From a bacterium (GTDB lineage Bacteria; Bacteroidota; Ignavibacteria; Kapaibacteriales; UBA2268), in contig JANJTB010000012.1 in the NCBI GenBank assembly GCA_024711295.1, positions 1 to 49,445 on the forward strand: DNA of 49,445 nucleotides, written 5' to 3'. Below are positions 33,931 to 42,409 of the stretch, in pieces (position 1 is the first letter of the stretch; every line of letters begins with the position of its first letter). The notes under the pieces were generated by a model that was not told the origin of the DNA, did no database searches, and was given only the letters and a program-made list of their open reading frames with translations. Made by a program: the position numbers and the translations under genes.

Positions 33931-35010
33931 CTATAATTCGATAAGAGAAATATATTTTTTTCTGTTAAATTCAAAATCAAAATTTTGATTATTGTGAATA
34001 TTGGCTCTGATATTTTTGATTATGTCGGGTTTTTTTACAGCATCAATCAGAATTTCATAAAGATTATCTAAATTATAAAATACCGAAGAATCGCAAATAT
34101 CCGGATACTGCAAAAAATACTCGTGACACATCAGAGGGGCATTATTAGCATAGGCAAGCAAATAAGTTCCGCTGGTTTTGTTTGTGCTGTAACTTTCAAA
34201 ATTACCCTTGCCCGGGTGAATCAATGGAGCAAATAAGTCTGCCTGCATCACATAATCCCTGAATACACTATTTTCGACAAAGTTATCGAACAAAACAAAA
34301 TTTGATGATAGAGAGTTAGCAGTAAGAAACTCCTTAATCAAAGCCCCTGCACCATTCTTATGCATTGATTTGCCTAAGAGAATAATTTTTAAATTCGTCG
34401 GCAAAGATTTTCCTTTAATTGAATCAAGGAATGTAAGGTAATCGCGTCTATCTTTCTCTACCAACCCGGGTATAACCAGCCAGAATTCACCTTCCGGTTT
34501 GCGAACAGTAATCTCATGTTTGGGATACTTAATGGGATAAATATGCTCGTTTTTTATATCTGCGTTATTGCCGGAATTTTCCCAGATATATGGTGCTAGA
34601 GTGAACATTTTTTTTATTTTCGGTTTGATAATTCTATCGAAAGTAAAGCTGTTACCGGTCAGATTTCCGGCATTGTGGATTATCCCCGCAACAGTGGTTT
34701 TGCCAAAAGGGAATAGGCAAAAATTCCTTACGGGTGTACCTTCGATTGTATTCAAAATAACTTTATCTATCAGATTACTCTTTATAAATTGCCAAGTTTT
34801 GTAAATCTGATAGAAATTGGCTGATTGCCCCTTGCCGAAGTCCAGAAATAGTTTTGAATCAATATTATCGTAATTACTTACTCTATCTTCAAGTTTTCTG
34901 TTTGAAATAAAATAAGTCCGGTAACCAGACCGTTTCAAAAATTCGAACTGCCCGTATAATATATCATCATGAGAATCACCAAATTCACAAATCGCAGCTT
35001 TTTTGTTCAT
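33931..35010 (-). CDS. Probable GT-B type glycosyltransferase
   Basis: The 359-residue protein lacks a signal peptide and looks like a two-domain GT-B glycosyltransferase. The N-terminal half begins AAICEFGDSHDDILYGQFEFLKRSGYRTYFIS, like the donor/acceptor Rossmann start of such enzymes. The C-terminal half has LVIPGLVEKDRRDYLTFLDSI, LKIILLGKSMHKNGAGALI and VLFDNFVENSVFRDYVMQADLFAPLI, which resembles the nucleotide-sugar domain of GT4-like enzymes. The usual EX7E motif is not obvious. The substrate is unknown, and the neighbours (efflux operon, Asp-box protein) do not help. The call rests on fold-like pattern only. Confidence 0.5.
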   Translation of the reverse strand: MNKKAAICEFGDSHDDILYGQFEFLKRSGYRTYFISNRKLEDRVSNYDNIDSKLFLDFGKGQSANFYQIYKTWQFIKSNLIDKVILNTIEGTPVRNFCLFPFGKTTVAGIIHNAGNLTGNSFTFDRIIKPKIKKMFTLAPYIWENSGNNADIKNEHIYPIKYPKHEITVRKPEGEFWLVIPGLVEKDRRDYLTFLDSIKGKSLPTNLKIILLGKSMHKNGAGALIKEFLTANSLSSNFVLFDNFVENSVFRDYVMQADLFAPLIHPGKGNFESYSTNKTSGTYLLAYANNAPLMCHEYFLQYPDICDSSVFYNLDNLYEILIDAVKKPDIIKNIRANIHNNQNFDFEFNRKKYISLIEL

Positions 35011-35330
35011 ATTTCTGATTATTTATATCAAGGGTTAATAAATCTAATTAATTGATTAACATAGATTTGTAAAAATAGTGAAAAATACTTGAATATTAAC
35101 CTAAAAAACCTTGATTACATAATGATTTCCATTAATCATCACTGGGTATTTTTAATAATCATAATATGCTAAAAGCAAAATAAATGAAGTTCTAATCCGT
35201 AACAAATATAATTGTATTTACTTGTAAATATAACAACAATATGTATCAAGGTTGTAACTTTTTAAGTTCTTGTGTTTATTAGTAATACAATATAAAAGTA
35301 ATTTGAAAAAAGTAAATAATTTTGTTGATT
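35011..35330. other. AT-rich divergent intergenic region
   Basis: About 338 bp separate the divergent genes at 35010 (minus) and 35349 (plus). It contains a short inverted repeat ATGATT/AATCAT (35122-35139) and many A/T runs. I see no gene, no RNA and no repeat shared with the rest of the window. Confidence 0.4.
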
Positions 35331-35338
35331 TATATTTG
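35331..35338 (+). promoter_or_regulatory. Candidate -7 element close to the Asp-box gene start
   Basis: TATATTTG matches TAnnTTTG but lies only 10 bp before the ATG at 35349, which would give a leader of a few bases. Either the transcript is nearly leaderless or the match is chance. Confidence 0.25.
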
Positions 35339-35348
35339 TTAAGGTCTT

Positions 35349-38300
35349 ATGATGTTTAGAAAGTACATCTTTTTTCTGCTGATGTTGAATATCTCTGTAA
35401 GTACAGAATTATTCTCATTATGGCAACCTTATAACGTTCCTGATTATATTCGTGCTGATTATTTCGAACGTTTCCCTGATTTTTATAAATACCCTATAAA
35501 CGGTAAGTTAAAGTATTACGAGCCTACCGCAGAGGATTTAAAATTTGTACCAGCCGAGACAAGTTTATTGTCGAGTGACGGTATCGAAGTAATTAATTTG
35601 TCCTCATCATTCCCAAATGCCAAAACTGAAACATGGATGGCAATAAATCCTTTCAATCCTGATAATCTTATTGCAACATGCAATGATAATGCTTATCTTG
35701 GCGGATTTGACGGATTCAGAATGACTGCATTTGTATCAAAGGATGCCGGACGCTCATGGACACACCGTCCTACTCCATCTAACCGTGGCGAGTGGTTTAC
35801 TCCTTCAGGCAATGCGGCAACGATATTCGATCCGGGTGTTGGCTTTGATTCGAAGGGCAATGCATATTACATTTACGGATTCTCCGAAACAAGCTGGGGA
35901 AGCGAGGATAAAGATACCGAGCAAAATGGTGTATTTATAGTAAAATCAACAAATGGCGGCGAAACATGGGATGCATTAAAGAATGGCTCAGAAAAGGGTA
36001 TTCAGGCAATTACCACTGACGCATTCCGTACATCAGGCAATCCATTCCACGACAGATATACCATCGGTGTGGATGCCAGCCCTACATCTGCTTACAAAGA
36101 CCACTTATATGTAACTTGGAGAGTATTCCGTGGTGTGGAAGGTATCGTTTACAGCAAGTCATCTGATGGCGGCGAAACATGGACTCCTTATCGCAGATTA
36201 GCTCCTAACGGGCAGGCTCCTCAGCCTGTAACAGGTCCTAATGGTGAAGTTTATATCACTTGGATTGATGCTGATATGAACAATTATGCCAAAGCTATGT
36301 TTTTACGCTCGTTCGATGGTGGCACCAACTTCAGCTCGCCACTCGAAGCTCAGAGAGTAATCAGCGTAGGCGACAGACATCCTGTAAGCTACAGATTCGT
36401 ATTAACTAACAAACAAAATATTCGTGTGTCATCTGTACCTCAACTTGCAGTTGACAATTCAAACTCACCTTACAGAGGAACACTTTATATCGTTCAGGCA
36501 GGACGTGATAATACAGGTGGTCCTTACGGTATATACTTGGCAAAATCAACAAATCAGGGCACAACCTGGATAAAGAATGTTCGTATTGACAATGCTACAC
36601 GCAGAAATGACATGTTCTTTCCAAGTATATCTGTTGACCCTGTTACCGGACTTATAGCAGTATTATATTATTCTTCACAGAATGACCCCGACAACGTAGG
36701 CGTTGACGCATATATCGCCTTGTCGAATGATGGCGGCGAAACATGGAAAAACATGAGAGTAAGCCCTAACACAACTTACCTCCGTGCTCCGAATACGGTT
36801 TTTGCACAGGGTGGTGAAGGCAATGTTTATTGGGGAGATTATACTCACGTCGTTGCTTACAACAATAGAGTTTATCCACTCTACTGGGCACCAACTGCCG
36901 AAAATTACCTATACTATTCAACTGCTCTATTTACTGCATTTATCTCTCCTGCTCCACAGCAGCCTTTCAATCCTGATTTTCTGACTATGACAGGACCTCT
37001 AAGATTAAAACTTACTTGGACACATCCGACTAAAAATCTTTTAGGTGAAAATTTAGGCAATTTCAAGATAAATGTTTACAAAGGTGATAATAAAATCGGC
37101 GAAGTAAACAAGAATCAAACTCCTGAATTTTTTGATAATGATGTAGTTTACGGACAAAAATATACCTACTACTTAGAAACAGAGTCAGATAATGGTTTGA
37201 AAAGCTCTAAGACTGAGTTAACGGCTACTGTTGGCGGCAATCCTAAGCCAAAAGCTCCGACCGAGCTTACATGGCGTCCGGCTGCAAATGGCGTTACATT
37301 GATTTGGAAAAATCCTTCACAAACTATAAATGATGAACCTTTCTTAGATGGATTAAAAGTTGCCGTTTATGATGCTTCGACTAATACACTGATAGAAACA
37401 TTCGGCTCATCAGAATTTACTGCAGGTAATACAGCAAGCCATACAGTTGCTCTCGAAACAAACAAATTCTATGATTTGAATATCAAAGTTGTTGGCGTTA
37501 GAGGTACTGTTGAGACAGAGTCAGATTTTTCTGCTACTCCTGTTATAGCTTATGCCGGAACACCAAAAACCGAGCTTGAAGAAACTTTCGATATACCTCA
37601 GGCAAGAGTTCCTGCTTATGTTAAAGGTAAATGGAATGTGACTACAAGCAAGAGTGTATCTGCTCCGAATAGCTTTACAGACTCACCTGACGGAAATTAC
37701 TCTGCAAATGCAAATGAGTTTTTCATTTTGGCGCCGGTTATTTTATCATCAGGCAAATCAACTATTAGTTTCGACCACATTGCTCTTATTGACACATTGG
37801 TTAGAATTGACAACCAAAATGTTCCAAGACTTGATTATGGCGAAATAGCTTATTCTGAAGATTTTGGCCAGACTTGGAAATTATTGAAATGGGTAAATAA
37901 GAATTCATCAGAAGACTTCATTATCAATAATCTCGAAGCAAGTAAATGGCAAAACTTAGCTTTCAATTTAAGCGGAAATGTTGGTGATACTATCTTGTTC
38001 AGATTTACATTATCATCAAACGATTTCAGAAATACTGACGGCTGGTACATTGACAACATCAAAATTGATGACAGACCATCATCAGTAAACTACAATCTTG
38101 AAGAAATGTCATTGATTTCTGTTAGCCCAAATCCTGCAAAAGATTTTGCAAGAGTAGGCATACGCACAGCCGTTGATTCTGATATCAGAATTGAACTTTT
38201 TGATGTGTTGGGCAACAAAATTATCAGTGAATTTTTGCCGTCTCAGTCAGCAGGAGAACTTATCAAAGAATATAATCTTTCAGATCTCGCTAACGGCATG

Positions 38301-38363
38301 TATTTTTATAGAATAAGCACCGGAAATTACTTCAAAACTATTCCTATAAATGTAAGTAAGTAA
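35349..38363 (+). CDS. Large secreted Asp-box (BNR) protein with T9SS sorting domain
   Basis: The 1004-residue product is exported: an N-terminal signal peptide (about 1-24) and a C-terminal T9SS sorting domain (about 925-1004, VSPNPAKDFARVGI, IELFDVLGNKI, LANGMYFYRI). Between them is a sialidase-like beta-propeller with Asp-boxes: SKDAGRSW, STNGGETW, SSDGGETW, SFDGGTNF, STNQGTTW and SNDGGETW. Fibronectin-like beta domains (about 540-730) and a jelly-roll/MAM-like region (GWYIDNIKIDD near 900) follow. Asp-box propellers occur in sialidases and in many non-enzymatic surface proteins; the sialidase FRIP motif is not seen, so I do not call an enzyme. ATGs at 35349 and 35352 are both possible starts. 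Confidence 0.85.
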   Translation: MMFRKYIFFLLMLNISVSTELFSLWQPYNVPDYIRADYFERFPDFYKYPINGKLKYYEPTAEDLKFVPAETSLLSSDGIEVINLSSSFPNAKTETWMAINPFNPDNLIATCNDNAYLGGFDGFRMTAFVSKDAGRSWTHRPTPSNRGEWFTPSGNAATIFDPGVGFDSKGNAYYIYGFSETSWGSEDKDTEQNGVFIVKSTNGGETWDALKNGSEKGIQAITTDAFRTSGNPFHDRYTIGVDASPTSAYKDHLYVTWRVFRGVEGIVYSKSSDGGETWTPYRRLAPNGQAPQPVTGPNGEVYITWIDADMNNYAKAMFLRSFDGGTNFSSPLEAQRVISVGDRHPVSYRFVLTNKQNIRVSSVPQLAVDNSNSPYRGTLYIVQAGRDNTGGPYGIYLAKSTNQGTTWIKNVRIDNATRRNDMFFPSISVDPVTGLIAVLYYSSQNDPDNVGVDAYIALSNDGGETWKNMRVSPNTTYLRAPNTVFAQGGEGNVYWGDYTHVVAYNNRVYPLYWAPTAENYLYYSTALFTAFISPAPQQPFNPDFLTMTGPLRLKLTWTHPTKNLLGENLGNFKINVYKGDNKIGEVNKNQTPEFFDNDVVYGQKYTYYLETESDNGLKSSKTELTATVGGNPKPKAPTELTWRPAANGVTLIWKNPSQTINDEPFLDGLKVAVYDASTNTLIETFGSSEFTAGNTASHTVALETNKFYDLNIKVVGVRGTVETESDFSATPVIAYAGTPKTELEETFDIPQARVPAYVKGKWNVTTSKSVSAPNSFTDSPDGNYSANANEFFILAPVILSSGKSTISFDHIALIDTLVRIDNQNVPRLDYGEIAYSEDFGQTWKLLKWVNKNSSEDFIINNLEASKWQNLAFNLSGNVGDTILFRFTLSSNDFRNTDGWYIDNIKIDDRPSSVNYNLEEMSLISVSPNPAKDFARVGIRTAVDSDIRIELFDVLGNKIISEFLPSQSAGELIKEYNLSDLANGMYFYRISTGNYFKTIPINVSK

Positions 38364-38384
38364 TTTTTGAACCAATAGTACAAT

Positions 38385-38425
38385 AAAAAGCGGTAAAATT
38401 ATAATTAATTTTTGCCGCTTTTTTT
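38385..38425 (+). terminator. Rho-independent terminator after the Asp-box gene
   Basis: The stem AAAAAGCGG...CCGCTTTTT (with a bulged G, A/T-rich upper stem) ends in seven T residues. It lies 22 bp after the stop codon and overlaps the -33 element of the tilS promoter. Confidence 0.85.
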
Positions 38426-38441
38426 AATTTCAGTAGTTTTG
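38412..38441 (+). promoter_or_regulatory. tilS promoter, Bacteroidota type (TTG-N19-TAGTTTTG)
   Basis: TTTG (TTG at 38412-38414), then exactly 19 bp, then TAGTTTTG (38434-38441) matches both halves of the Bacteroidota primary sigma consensus. It lies 34 bp before the tilS ATG. Confidence 0.65.
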
Positions 38442-38475
38442 TAAACCATTTTATCAGCAACTTAAATTATTTATA

Positions 38476-40878
38476 ATGGCAAAGACTTCAAAAAGTAAGA
38501 AAAAAACAGAACTAACAGATACTTTAGCGGATGAACAAACGATTGCGGTTGTCGAAACCGGAGCAAAATCATCCGGCAAAAAATCTGTTCGAAAAGTAAA
38601 GCCAGAAATTTCGGAGCAAACGGTTCAGGTTAACGATACAGTTAAAAATAAGCAGGAGACTCCCGAAAATGATAATCCGGCATCTGTGACGGAAGTGCGA
38701 TTAAAATCTAAACATAAAAAACCGAAGAAGATTGACGGTAAACCCTTAGATAAGAAAATTGACGACACAATACCAGGTAAACCACAAGGCAAAGCTGACG
38801 CTGAAATTAAACCGGAAGTGAAGGTCCCTGTTCAGGAAACTCCAAAAGATACTGTTGCTCTGACACCCGATAGTGATAATACTATCGTAAGAGGCAAGAA
38901 CTATCACAAAAATAAAAAGCTTAAGAAGATTGACGGTAAACCCTTAGATAAGAAAATTGACGACACAATACCAGGTAAACCACAAGGCAAAGCTGACGCT
39001 GAAATTAAACCTGAAGTGAAAGTTACTGTTCAGGAAACTCCAAAAGATACGGCTACTCTGACACCCGATAGTGATAATACTATCGTAAGAGGTAAGAACT
39101 ATTATAAAAATAAAAAGCGCAAGGAGAACATCAAAAGAAAGCTCGAACAAAAAAAACTTGCAGAAATTGATGCCCAAACTGAAGAGATAAATACAGTGGT
39201 TGCCGATGAATTACCTGTTGAAAATGTTGTGAGCCAAACTGAACCGGAAACAACATCAACTCAAAATAAGCATAATTCTCAAAAGCAATCTCCTAAAAAG
39301 CAAAAAAATCAACCTCAAAAGAAAGAAGAGACAAATAAGCCAAAGCTGCTTACCCAAACAGACAGAAAAAATAAAGATAAGAATACTAAAAAAACTGCAC
39401 CACCAAAGGTTAAGAAGGAATTGCTTTATTCGATTATGCCTGAGAAAAAGCAGCTCACCAAAAAGCAGTTATCTAGCGAAGTATTAATGAAATTCCTCGA
39501 AAATGTTGAGGACTACTTGCGCAAAGAAGCTTATATTGAGGCAGGCGGAAAGCTGCTTGTGGCTGTCAGTGGAGGTGTTGACTCGGTTGTTTTGATGGAT
39601 TCACTGTCGTACCTGGCTGATAAGATGAAGTTTACACTTTATGTTGCACACTTCAACCATCAATTACGCGGGCTCTCGTCTGATAATGATGAGTCATTGG
39701 TCAGACAGATTTGTAAAGATTACAATTTGCATTTTTATAGCGGTACAGGCAATGTTAAACATTATTCCACTAAGAACAGTTTGTCAATTGAGCACGCTGC
39801 AAGAATTTTGAGATACAACTTTTTCGAAAGAACCGCAAGAAATATTAATGCTGATATAGTTGCTACTGCACATACCGAAGATGATTTGGTAGAGACATTC
39901 TTTATCAACCTATTCAGAGGAAGTGGTTTGACAGGTCTTAGCAGTATGCCTTCGAAAAGAAAGTTTGTTAAGAATGTCACTTTGGTCCGACCATTTTTGC
40001 AGTTCAATAAAGCTGAATTGTATCAGTATGCCGAAATCAGAAATCTGAAATGGAATGAAGATGAAACCAATTCCCTTTTGAATTATACACGTAACAAAAT
40101 TCGTCACGACTTGATTCCAAAGCTGAAAAATGAATATAATCCTTCAATAATTCAGACCATAAACCGCACTGCAGAGTTGATTCAGGGAGCAGATGAAGTA
40201 ATAAAGGATTTCGTTGTAAAAACTGCACCTAATATTATCGAAGAGTCGAGCAACGAGAAGTTTAGTCTTAAGATTAATATGCTGCTGACATTGAACAGAT
40301 TTATGCAGGGCGAAGTTTTGCAATATGCATGGAGCAAATATTTCAGATTGCAGCCTATGTCATTGGCAGTTATTGACAGAATTTTGGAACTTACCGACAA
40401 ACAAACTGGCAGTATTTGCGAGATTTCTTCCGCGTATTTTGTTCTCAGAGACAGGAATAACCTGATTTTTGCTAAAAGAGCCAAAGAAGTCTCTACTTCG
40501 TTGATTATCGAAAAGCCCGGTGTATATAAATTGGGCAAAAATAAGCTGGAGATTACCGAGGTACAATGGCAGGATGTCAAGTTTAGCGAAGATAAAAATG
40601 TAGAGTACATACCGGCGGATATGGCATTGCCTTTCCTCGAAATTCGTAACAAACGCGAAGGAGATATTTTCCACCCCTTGGGTGCTCCAGGCGAGATGAA
40701 ACTGAGCGATTTCCTTACCAACGAAAAAGTATCATTGATAGATAAGACTAATGTATTGATTCTGACAAACAGAATTCATGTTTTGTGGGTGTTGGGATAT
40801 AGAATCAGCGAAAAAGCAAGAGTCGGCAAAAAGACTTCAAAGATATACAGATTAAGATTATTAAGTAACGAAAAATAA
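38476..40878 (+). CDS. tilS: tRNA(Ile)-lysidine synthase with long Lys-rich N-terminal extension
   Basis: TilS converts C34 of the tRNA-Ile CAU anticodon to lysidine so that it reads AUA. The catalytic part starts near residue 335. The PP-loop is VAVSGGVDSVVLMDS (SGGVDS 365-370), with HFNHQLRG and ATAHTEDDLVETFFINLFRGSGLTGL; the C-terminal TilS domain has HPLGAPGEMKLSDFLTNEKV and WVLGYRISEKARV. What is odd is the roughly 330-residue Lys/Glu/Pro-rich, probably disordered N-terminus, including a 66-residue tandem duplication (38725-38922 and 38923-39120). The frame is open throughout. In-frame ATGs at 39436 and 39487 could give a normal-sized enzyme. hpt follows after 20 bp. Confidence 0.9.
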   Translation: MAKTSKSKKKTELTDTLADEQTIAVVETGAKSSGKKSVRKVKPEISEQTVQVNDTVKNKQETPENDNPASVTEVRLKSKHKKPKKIDGKPLDKKIDDTIPGKPQGKADAEIKPEVKVPVQETPKDTVALTPDSDNTIVRGKNYHKNKKLKKIDGKPLDKKIDDTIPGKPQGKADAEIKPEVKVTVQETPKDTATLTPDSDNTIVRGKNYYKNKKRKENIKRKLEQKKLAEIDAQTEEINTVVADELPVENVVSQTEPETTSTQNKHNSQKQSPKKQKNQPQKKEETNKPKLLTQTDRKNKDKNTKKTAPPKVKKELLYSIMPEKKQLTKKQLSSEVLMKFLENVEDYLRKEAYIEAGGKLLVAVSGGVDSVVLMDSLSYLADKMKFTLYVAHFNHQLRGLSSDNDESLVRQICKDYNLHFYSGTGNVKHYSTKNSLSIEHAARILRYNFFERTARNINADIVATAHTEDDLVETFFINLFRGSGLTGLSSMPSKRKFVKNVTLVRPFLQFNKAELYQYAEIRNLKWNEDETNSLLNYTRNKIRHDLIPKLKNEYNPSIIQTINRTAELIQGADEVIKDFVVKTAPNIIEESSNEKFSLKINMLLTLNRFMQGEVLQYAWSKYFRLQPMSLAVIDRILELTDKQTGSICEISSAYFVLRDRNNLIFAKRAKEVSTSLIIEKPGVYKLGKNKLEITEVQWQDVKFSEDKNVEYIPADMALPFLEIRNKREGDIFHPLGAPGEMKLSDFLTNEKVSLIDKTNVLILTNRIHVLWVLGYRISEKARVGKKTSKIYRLRLLSNEK
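38725..39120 (+). repeat. Two tandem 198-bp repeats in the tilS 5' region
   Basis: Copies at 38725-38922 and 38923-39120 differ at about a dozen of 198 positions by my eye count, and each encodes 66 residues (KKIDGKPLDKKIDDTIPGKP onward). The length is a multiple of three, so the frame is kept. The high identity suggests recent duplication or ongoing homogenisation. Confidence 0.9.
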
Positions 40879-40898
40879 TATTTTGTAGGAGAATTATC

Positions 40899-41441
40899 AT
40901 GCAGGAAGAAAAAATTATTATTAAGGACAAGCGATTCAGAAAGTTTATTGAGAAGTCCGAAATTGATAATGCAGTACACAAAATTGCAAAGAGAATAAAT
41001 GCCGACTACGAAGGCAAAACTCCTACATTCCTTGTAGTACTGAAAGGTGCTATGCCGTTTGCAGCCGACCTAATACGATATGTAAATTTACCCTGCGAAC
41101 TCGAAGTGATGAGTGCCAAGAGTTATGGAACAAACATTAGCTCGTCGGGTGAAGTAAAACTTGCTGATTTTGGAGTAAAATTTGCCGGAAAAGATATAAT
41201 AATCGTTGAGGATATTGTTGACACTGGTCTTACTCTCAAGGCACTTTATAACAACATCAATGTTCACAATCCTGCTTCGCTGGCAGCGGCGGCTATATTA
41301 TCCAAGCCCGACTCCCGCGAAGTGGAAGTAGATTTGAAATATACAGGAATAGAGATACCGCCATATTTTGTTGTTGGATATGGACTTGATTATGCTGAAT
41401 ACGGTCGAAATTTACCCGATATTTACATACTTGATAATTAA
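40899..41441 (+). CDS. hpt: Hypoxanthine phosphoribosyltransferase
   Basis: Hpt salvages hypoxanthine and guanine to IMP and GMP using PRPP. The 180-residue protein has the type I PRTase PRPP loop VEDIVDTGLT (Glu104-Asp105 and Asp108-Thr109), the LKGAMPFAADL segment that binds pyrophosphate, and the base-binding PPYFVVGYGLDY near the end. A ribosome-binding site (TAGGAG) precedes the ATG. Together with tilS upstream it mirrors the tilS-hpt pairing common in bacteria. A damaged partial copy of this gene lies 640 bp downstream (42083-42259). Confidence 0.95.
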   Translation: MQEEKIIIKDKRFRKFIEKSEIDNAVHKIAKRINADYEGKTPTFLVVLKGAMPFAADLIRYVNLPCELEVMSAKSYGTNISSSGEVKLADFGVKFAGKDIIIVEDIVDTGLTLKALYNNINVHNPASLAAAAILSKPDSREVEVDLKYTGIEIPPYFVVGYGLDYAEYGRNLPDIYILDN

Positions 41442-41467
41442 CTTCCACACTTATTAATCGGATTTAA

Positions 41468-42070
41468 ATGAAAATAATATATATTTTAATTATTTTTCTT
41501 TATGCGTTACAAAGCTTTTCCCAGTCTGCAGAAGAATACTATTTTCGTGGGCTGAAATTCGCTTCAAAAGCAGAGTATCAAAATGCTATTAACAGCTTCA
41601 CGAGAGTTTTGGAAATGAATCCAAAACATTTCAAAGCATTTCTTGATCGTGGAATTTCTTATCATAAATTAAATGAATTAAGGAATGCGATAAATGATTA
41701 CACAAGTGCTATTGATATAAATCCTGATTTTTCTGATGCATATTCATTCCGCGGATTAGCAAAACTCGAACTTGGTGATAATGAAGGAGCTATCAAAGAT
41801 TTGGATTCATCAATAGTATTGAATCCAAATTTTCCAAAAGCAATATTTAATCGCGGGCAAGCAAAATACAGATTAAAAGATTATTCGGGTGCTCTGAATG
41901 ATTTCAACAGAGTTATATATCTTGACCCTTTCAATGCACATGCTTATATGAAACGTGGTATGTCTTATCTTGGTCTTGGGGATAAGGATAATGCATGTAT
42001 TGACTGGAACAAAGCTGCAGATCTTGGTTGGAAAGATGTTTACGAATACATAAGAGATTACTGTAGGTAG
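41468..42070 (+). CDS. Exported tetratricopeptide repeat protein
   Basis: The 200-residue product has a signal peptide (MKIIYILIIFLYALQSFSQS) and about five consecutive TPR units from residue 21 to 190 (EEYYFRGLKFASKAEYQNAI, then FLDRGISYHKLNELRNAIND, YSFRGLAKLELGDNEGAI, IFNRGQAKYRLKDYSGALND, YMKRGMSYLGLGDKDNACID). TPRs form a helical scaffold for protein contacts; no catalytic domain is present. It starts 26 bp after hpt and lies between hpt and the hpt remnant, so it was either inside the duplicated segment or inserted into it. Confidence 0.88.
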   Translation: MKIIYILIIFLYALQSFSQSAEEYYFRGLKFASKAEYQNAINSFTRVLEMNPKHFKAFLDRGISYHKLNELRNAINDYTSAIDINPDFSDAYSFRGLAKLELGDNEGAIKDLDSSIVLNPNFPKAIFNRGQAKYRLKDYSGALNDFNRVIYLDPFNAHAYMKRGMSYLGLGDKDNACIDWNKAADLGWKDVYEYIRDYCR

Positions 42071-42082
42071 ATATTCTATTTC

Positions 42083-42259
42083 AGTAGTGATTTTGATATT
42101 AATTACAAGTTAAAAGGATTAATCTTAGCTGATGATTTTGTTGATACCGGGCTTACTCTCGAGGTACTTTTTAATAATATCAATGTTCGCAACACTGTTT
42201 CGCTTGCTGGAATATCTACTTTTCCAACAAAATTTACCCGATATTTACATACTTTATAA
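42083..42259 (+). pseudogene. Degenerate partial copy of hpt
   Basis: In-frame translation gives DDFVDTGLTLEVLFNNINVRN, matching Hpt residues EDIVDTGLTLKALYNNINVHN, with similar sequence before (FDINYKLKGLILA against FGVKFAGKDIIIV) and after (SLAG). The copy then jumps to AAATTTACCCGATATTTACA, which matches the hpt 3' end but in another frame. About 110 bp, including the base-binding region, is thus missing. There is no start codon and the N-terminal half of the gene is absent. It cannot encode an active enzyme. It lies just after the TPR gene. Confidence 0.85.
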
Positions 42260-42334
42260 TGAATACTTAGTGGCATTTGTCCGGTATTTATACATTTTGA
42301 GATAGTAAGTTCACTAAGATAATTGTTTTTTTAG

Positions 42335-42342
42335 TATTTTTG
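42335..42342 (+). promoter_or_regulatory. Candidate -7 element of yicC-rqcH
   Basis: TATTTTTG matches TAnnTTTG, 67 bp before the yicC ATG. No TTG is present at the expected -33 spacing. Confidence 0.35.
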
Positions 42343-42409
42343 TATCCTTGTATCTAATTGAAATAAGAAATAATTCTAAATATAGATTTTATAATTAAGA
42401 GCTTTTTGT

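Noticed and set aside
38944-39177. Minus-strand frame of 77 codons inside the tilS extension
   Set aside because: It is a shadow of the Lys-rich repeat region; the plus frame continues into a clear TilS domain.
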